Assembly: GCA_903930535.1 (NCBI GenBank)
Contig: CAIYYX010000255.1
Location: 1-47,568 of the forward strand
Length of the DNA: 47,568 nt
DNA from: an uncultured Sterolibacterium sp.
GTDB lineage: Bacteria > Pseudomonadota > Gammaproteobacteria > Burkholderiales > Rhodocyclaceae
Reading direction: 5' to 3'
Below the pieces are notes generated by a model. The model saw only the letters and a list, made by a program, of their open reading frames with translations, was not told the DNA's origin and searched no databases. Of the stretch, positions 43,667 through 47,568 are shown in pieces; within the stretch, counting starts at the first letter, position 1, and the number at the start of each line of letters is the position of its first letter. The position numbers were made by a program, and so were the translations under genes.

Positions 43667-44704
43667 ATGAATCAGGTGCCATCCAACAATTTCTCCGCCC
43701 GCGTACTGCTGGTCGAGGACAATGAGGTTAACCAGAAGGTGGCGTGCCGGCTGCTGGAAAGGAAAGGGATTCGTGTCGCCGTCGCCGAGAACGGGCAGGA
43801 GGCGCTGGAAAAGCTGGCGGCCGAGTCCTTCGATGTCGTCCTGATGGATATTCAGATGCCGGTCATGGACGGCATTTCTGCGACGATGGAGATCCGCCGG
43901 CAGGAACGTCTCAAGAATCTGCCCATCATCGCCTTGACGGCAAACTCAAAGGCGGACGACCGCGAGCGCTGCCTCGCCGCAGGCATGAACGACTATATCG
44001 CCAAGCCCATCGAGGCGGCGAGGCTCTATGAGGTTTTGTCCCGCTACTTGCCGCAAGCAGAGGCCTTGCCTGAGCAGCGGGCGGCGGGCATGGGCTTGCC
44101 GCTCATGGCAGGCATTGACAGCGCTGCCGGACTGCGGCGGATGGGCGGTGACCAGGCGCTGTATCTGGACATCCTGTTCAAATTCTACGACCGCCAGCAG
44201 GACTTCGTGACGCAAATGAACAGCCTCCTCGCGGCAGGCAGCCTCGGCGAAACAACGCGCCTGGCACACACGCTGAAGGGGCTGGCCGGCAGCATAGGCG
44301 CGGTGAAACTGCAGCAGATGTCGCTGGAACTCGAAGACTGCCTCAGAGAAAACATGGAGAACACGGACATCGCTGCTTGCGCCGGACTGCTCTTGCCGGT
44401 CGGGGCAGCGTTGCAGGAGGTGCTTGCCGCCATCTCCGGCATCGCCCACCTGCGCCCGGAGGCGACGCCTGGAGAAAAGCTGGATCGCGAGGCATTGGCG
44501 GCGCTGATCGGGAAGGTGGAGGCTCAACTCTCAGCCTACGATGCCAACGCCGACGGTCCTGTGGAGAGACTCTGTTCCGGGCTTGCGGGTGGCGCCTGGG
44601 CCGGGCATGCCGCCCGCGTCAGGGAACTGACAGCCCGCTATGAATACGATGCCGCCCTGGAGGCCTTGCAAGATCTGGCCCGGGAAATGGGCATGCTGAG
44701 CTAA
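43667..44704 (+). CDS. Receiver-Hpt protein
   Basis: A 345-residue phosphorelay protein: receiver domain (11-128; Asp61 in LMDIQMPVMDG, Lys113) and a histidine phosphotransfer domain with His201 in LAHTLKGLAGSIGA. There is no kinase or output domain, so it looks like the detached C-terminal half of a hybrid histidine kinase. Starts 4 bp after the phosphatase gene, in an operon with it; it may carry phosphate to or from the neighbouring receivers. Convergent with cheB, 4 bp between stops. Confidence 0.86.
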   Translation: MNQVPSNNFSARVLLVEDNEVNQKVACRLLERKGIRVAVAENGQEALEKLAAESFDVVLMDIQMPVMDGISATMEIRRQERLKNLPIIALTANSKADDRERCLAAGMNDYIAKPIEAARLYEVLSRYLPQAEALPEQRAAGMGLPLMAGIDSAAGLRRMGGDQALYLDILFKFYDRQQDFVTQMNSLLAAGSLGETTRLAHTLKGLAGSIGAVKLQQMSLELEDCLRENMENTDIAACAGLLLPVGAALQEVLAAISGIAHLRPEATPGEKLDREALAALIGKVEAQLSAYDANADGPVERLCSGLAGGAWAGHAARVRELTARYEYDAALEALQDLAREMGMLS

Positions 44705-44708
44705 GGAA

Positions 44709-45752
44709 TCAGGCCCGCAGGCGTGCCATGACCCGGTCTGCGACCGAGGAAAGCGACGCCACTTCGTCTAAGGCACCGACCTGGGCGGCCTCGCGCGGCA
44801 TGCCATAGACGACGCAGGAATCCTGATCCTGGCCGATGTTCCAGGCGCCCGCCTGATGCATTTCCAGCATGCCCAGGGCGCCGTCCTTGCCCATGCCGGT
44901 GAGAATGACGCCGATGGCATTGCTCTTCGCGATGGCGGCCACGGAATGGAACAGAACATCGACCGACGGCCTGTGACGGTTGACCGGATCCGCCTGGGAC
45001 AGTTCTGTGACATAGCCGCCAGCCGTCTTCTTCACCAGCAAGTGGGAATGACCCGGCGCCAGATAGGCGTGTCCTGGCAGAATGCGCTCGCCGCCCTTGG
45101 ACTCGATCACCCTGACGCGCGCGAAACTGTCCAGCCGGGCGGCAAACGAGCCGGTGAAGGCTTCCGGCATATGCTGAACGATGACGATGCCCGGCACCTC
45201 GGCAGGCAGATCGCAGAGCACCGCCTTGATTGCCTCGGTGCCGCCTGTCGAGGCGCCGATGGCGATCAGCTTTCCTTCCAGCCGTGCGCTGGAAAGCGGC
45301 GCCTGCAGCGGTCGCGGCGCCACCGGCGGCTTTTGCCGCGGCGTCGATGACAGGCGGGCGCCATAGGCCGAGCGGATCTTGTCGCGGATTTCCTCGGAAT
45401 AGGTGTTGAGCAACGCGGCGTTCTCGATACGCGGCTTCGCGATGAAATCGACCGCACCCAGTTCGAGCGCCTGCAAGGTCACCTCCGAGCCGCCTTTGGT
45501 GAGCGTGGATATCATCACCACAGGCATGGGGCGCAACTTCATCAGGCGCTCGAGGAATTCCAGACCGTTCATTTTCGGCATCTCGACGTCGAGGGTCAGT
45601 ACGTCGGGATTGAGCGCCTTGATCATCTCGCGCGCGGCGATGGGGTCCGGCGCGGCGCCCACGACATTGAGATCGGCGGCGCCATTGATGATTTCCGTGA
45701 GCACCGCGCGCATCAGCGCAGAGTCGTCGATGATGAGAACCTTGATAGTCAC
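44709..45752 (-). CDS. cheB: Chemotaxis protein-glutamate methylesterase/deamidase CheB
   Basis: Demethylates chemoreceptors, activated by phosphorylation. The 347-residue protein has a receiver domain (Asp55 in LTLDVEMPKMNG), a Pro/Arg-rich linker (about 135-157), and the methylesterase domain with catalytic Ser168 (GASTGG), His194 (VQHMP) and Asp290 (GMGKDG). The start is a GTG at 45752, with AAGGA at 6-base spacing. It follows cheD by 15 bp. Confidence 0.96.
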   Translation of the reverse strand: MTIKVLIIDDSALMRAVLTEIINGAADLNVVGAAPDPIAAREMIKALNPDVLTLDVEMPKMNGLEFLERLMKLRPMPVVMISTLTKGGSEVTLQALELGAVDFIAKPRIENAALLNTYSEEIRDKIRSAYGARLSSTPRQKPPVAPRPLQAPLSSARLEGKLIAIGASTGGTEAIKAVLCDLPAEVPGIVIVQHMPEAFTGSFAARLDSFARVRVIESKGGERILPGHAYLAPGHSHLLVKKTAGGYVTELSQADPVNRHRPSVDVLFHSVAAIAKSNAIGVILTGMGKDGALGMLEMHQAGAWNIGQDQDSCVVYGMPREAAQVGALDEVASLSSVADRVMARLRA

Positions 45753-45767
45753 TGCGATTCCTTAGCC

Positions 45768-46400
45768 TTAGAACAACTCTATGTCGCCGGCGACAGGCGC
45801 AACCTTCAAGCGTGCGGCGTACTCCTGCTCGCGCACCACCACGGTATCGTTATGCACCTTGATCAGTTTCTTGACCAGGACCTTGCCGGTATTGGGAAAA
45901 AAATAAACCTTGCGCGGATAGATGTCGAGCAGATCCTGGGACACCACCGGAATGCCTTCCGTCTTGAGATAGTCGAGCACGAAACGGGAGTTCTGTTCGC
46001 CCACCATGGAACTGGTGAGCGTGGCCATCACGCGGCCGCCGCCGAAAACCTTGGCCTCAAGATTGGCGCGCTGGGCGCCCAGCTTGAACAAGTGATTGAG
46101 CAATACTTCCATGGCGAAGCTGCCGTAGCGCGCCGAGGCGCCGTTGACCTTCTCGCTGCCGCCTTCGGCCAGCATGAAATGGTTCATGCCGCCGATGCCC
46201 TTGGTGCGGTCGCGCACACAGGCCGCGACGCAGGAACCGAGCACCGTCACCACCAGTTTGTTGGTGGCGGTCACGTAGTACTCGCCGGGCAGGACCTTGA
46301 CCGCATCCATGTCGAAGTTGCGGTCGAAGTAACGGTTGCTCGCCAGGTGCTCCGAGGACCCCTGCGCTCCAGCCTCAGCGCTTGCTGTCAGCGCGTTCAT
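45768..46400 (-). CDS. cheD: Chemoreceptor glutamine deamidase CheD
   Basis: Deamidates glutamines of chemoreceptors to glutamates, often affecting CheA activation. The 210-residue protein has catalytic Cys57 in LGSCVAACV and His74 in GMNHFML, with GGGRVM further on, all CheD signatures. Start chosen at the ATG at 46400 (MNALTASAEAG), 26 bp inside the end of cheR; a longer frame reaches 46466. The overlap suggests coupled translation. Confidence 0.94.
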   Translation of the reverse strand: MNALTASAEAGAQGSSEHLASNRYFDRNFDMDAVKVLPGEYYVTATNKLVVTVLGSCVAACVRDRTKGIGGMNHFMLAEGGSEKVNGASARYGSFAMEVLLNHLFKLGAQRANLEAKVFGGGRVMATLTSSMVGEQNSRFVLDYLKTEGIPVVSQDLLDIYPRKVYFFPNTGKVLVKKLIKVHNDTVVVREQEYAARLKVAPVAGDIELF

Positions 46401-47235
46401 AGACGGTGCGCCCCAGTGAGCGGAACAAATCGGCCGCATGCAGAAAGCTTTCGGAATGGCCGGCATAGAGCCGCCCTTCCTCGCGCAGCAGCGGTTTGAA
46501 TTTTTTCAGAATCTCGTACTGCGTCGGTTTGTCGAAATAGATCATCACATTGCGGCAGAACAGCGCATCGAATGGCCCTTGCAATGGCCAGCGCGCGTCG
46601 AGAAGATTGACGCGGGTGAAGGTGACGAGTTTCTGCAGTTCCGGGCGAATGCGCACATAACCCTCCTGGGCGCCCGCACCCTTGAGGAAAAATTTTCGCA
46701 GCCGCTCGGGGTCCAGTTTCTCGATACGCTCCTCCGGATAGACACCGCGACCGGCCGTGGCCAGAACATTGGTGTCAATGTCACTGGCGAAGATTGTCAC
46801 AGGCGGATCCAGCGTCTTGAAGGCTTCGCAGGCGGTGATCGCCAGGGTGTAAGGCTCTTCTCCGGTCGAGGCGGCCGAGCACCAGATGCGGAAAGGCCTG
46901 TCCTTGCTCTTCATCATCTGCTGGGCCAGGATGGGAAAGTGATGCGCCTCGCGGAAGAAGGAGGTGAGGTTGGTGGTGAGCGAGTTGGTGAAGGTTTCCC
47001 ATTCCTGCTCGTCGCCGCGCTCGAGGTGGGCGAGATATTCGCTGAAGGTGGTGTAGCCGTGCGCCCGCAGCCGCCGCGCCAGGCGGCTATAGACCATGTC
47101 CTGCTTGATCGGTGCCAGCGCGATGCCTGCCCTGTCATAAATCAGCTTGCGCACGCGCTCGAAATCAGCCGCGGTGAAGTGGAACTCGCGCGGCGACGAA
47201 GTCACGGCGCGAGTCGTATTGGCATCATTGCTCAT
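46375..47235 (-). CDS. cheR: Chemotaxis protein methyltransferase CheR
   Basis: Methylates glutamates on chemoreceptors using SAM. The 286-residue protein has the N-terminal all-helical domain (FERVRKLIYDRAGIAL), the SAM-binding motif IWCSAASTGEEPYTLA, FASDID, and FCRNVMIYF with AGHSES near the end. It starts 22 bp after the chemoreceptor stop and leads the cheR-cheD-cheB run. Confidence 0.96.
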   Translation of the reverse strand: MSNDANTTRAVTSSPREFHFTAADFERVRKLIYDRAGIALAPIKQDMVYSRLARRLRAHGYTTFSEYLAHLERGDEQEWETFTNSLTTNLTSFFREAHHFPILAQQMMKSKDRPFRIWCSAASTGEEPYTLAITACEAFKTLDPPVTIFASDIDTNVLATAGRGVYPEERIEKLDPERLRKFFLKGAGAQEGYVRIRPELQKLVTFTRVNLLDARWPLQGPFDALFCRNVMIYFDKPTQYEILKKFKPLLREEGRLYAGHSESFLHAADLFRSLGRTVYERADSKR

Positions 47236-47257
47236 CGAGATTCATTCTTCCGGCGAA

Positions 47258-47568
47258 TCAGAACTCCGCCCATTCTTCCTCGGCTTCGCCTGCGCGGGCC
47301 GCCGGCGGCAGTTTCTTGGGTTTGGTTTGAGCCGTCGTCCTGGCCGGACTCACCAGGCGCTGTGCCGGCGCCTGCTTCACGGTCCGCAGTGAGCCGCCCT
47401 CTTCATTGAGCTTGAACATGCCAACTGATTGTACCAGAGCGCGCGCCTGCTCTTCCAGAGATTCGGCGGCGGCCGCAGCCTCTTCCACCAGCGCGGCATT
47501 CTGCTGCGTCACTTCGTCCATCTGACCCACCGCCTGCGTCACCTGCTCGATCCCAGAGCTCTGCTCGC
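47258..47568 (-). CDS. Methyl-accepting chemotaxis protein, C-terminal end (partial)
   Basis: Only the last 103 codons are visible; the gene continues past the right edge. [19 protein letters not shown] and [17 protein letters not shown] are the end of the cytoplasmic signalling coiled coil. A flexible Pro/Lys linker of about 45 residues leads to the C-terminal EEWAEF, which matches the pentapeptide used to tether CheR and CheB. Its place directly before cheR supports this. Confidence 0.92.
   Translation of the reverse strand, partial: EQSSGIEQVTQAVGQMDEVTQQNAALVEEAAAAAESLEEQARALVQSVGMFKLNEEGGSLRTVKQAPAQRLVSPARTTAQTKPKKLPPAARAGEAEEEWAEF

Overview
The window reads as chromosomal DNA of a GC-rich betaproteobacterium. 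The divergent rpsB / map-glnD block, the smc-zipA-ligA array, the split type II secretion cluster and the dapC-dapD-pilU-dapE-prmB run all fit Rhodocyclales/Nitrosomonadales-type genomes. A thiolase-like/DUF35 pair of the kind used in steroid or aromatic CoA-ester degradation hints at a Sterolibacterium-like degrader, but the sequence does not prove this. There is no phage, IS transposase, CRISPR array or rRNA. Coding density is very high and many neighbouring genes overlap by 1-26 bases.

Layout. 1-7.3 kb: truncated rpsB with a structured leader, diverging from map-glnD; a 120-bp MITE-like element; an MTIP-def pair; typA. 7.3-15.5 kb: a minus-strand run smc-zipA-ligA-galU-hpt. 15.5-21.1 kb: queF, uvrB, an aromatic aminotransferase and an AsmA-like membrane protein. 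21.1 kb: tRNA-Asn with a strong promoter and a terminator. 21.4-32.0 kb: a complete type II secretion cluster in two diverging arms, gspGHIJKLMN to the left and gspCDEF to the right. 32.0-34.2 kb: thiolase-like/DUF35 pair and two very small genes. 34.3-40.7 kb: a GcvA-like LysR regulator, then lysine/diaminopimelate synthesis (dapC, dapD, dapE) with pilU embedded, then prmB. 40.7-47.6 kb: signalling block: a lone receiver protein, a split partner-switching module (receiver-kinase, STAS antagonist, receiver-PP2C phosphatase), a receiver-Hpt protein, and the chemotaxis adaptation genes cheR, cheD, cheB downstream of the 3' end of a chemoreceptor gene.

How genes work together. MTIP releases hypoxanthine, which the nearby Hpt can salvage. 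The Gsp proteins form one secretion machine. The dap genes supply three steps of the succinylase branch. CheR, CheB and CheD act on the receptor, whose C-terminal EEWAEF tail is a probable docking site for CheR/CheB. The STAS protein is the likely shared substrate of the kinase and phosphatase encoded beside it.

Most interesting non-coding signals: (i) a three-hairpin repeat at 7303-7393 and 40589-40681 whose conserved core flanks a hairpin that differs in sequence but stays fully paired; (ii) the second copy forms the C-terminal tail of prmB and runs into two mutually exclusive hairpins, one of which buries the ribosome-binding site of the next gene; (iii) a nested stem structure in the rpsB leader; (iv) back-to-back promoters plus a palindrome between the LysR gene and the small-protein genes.
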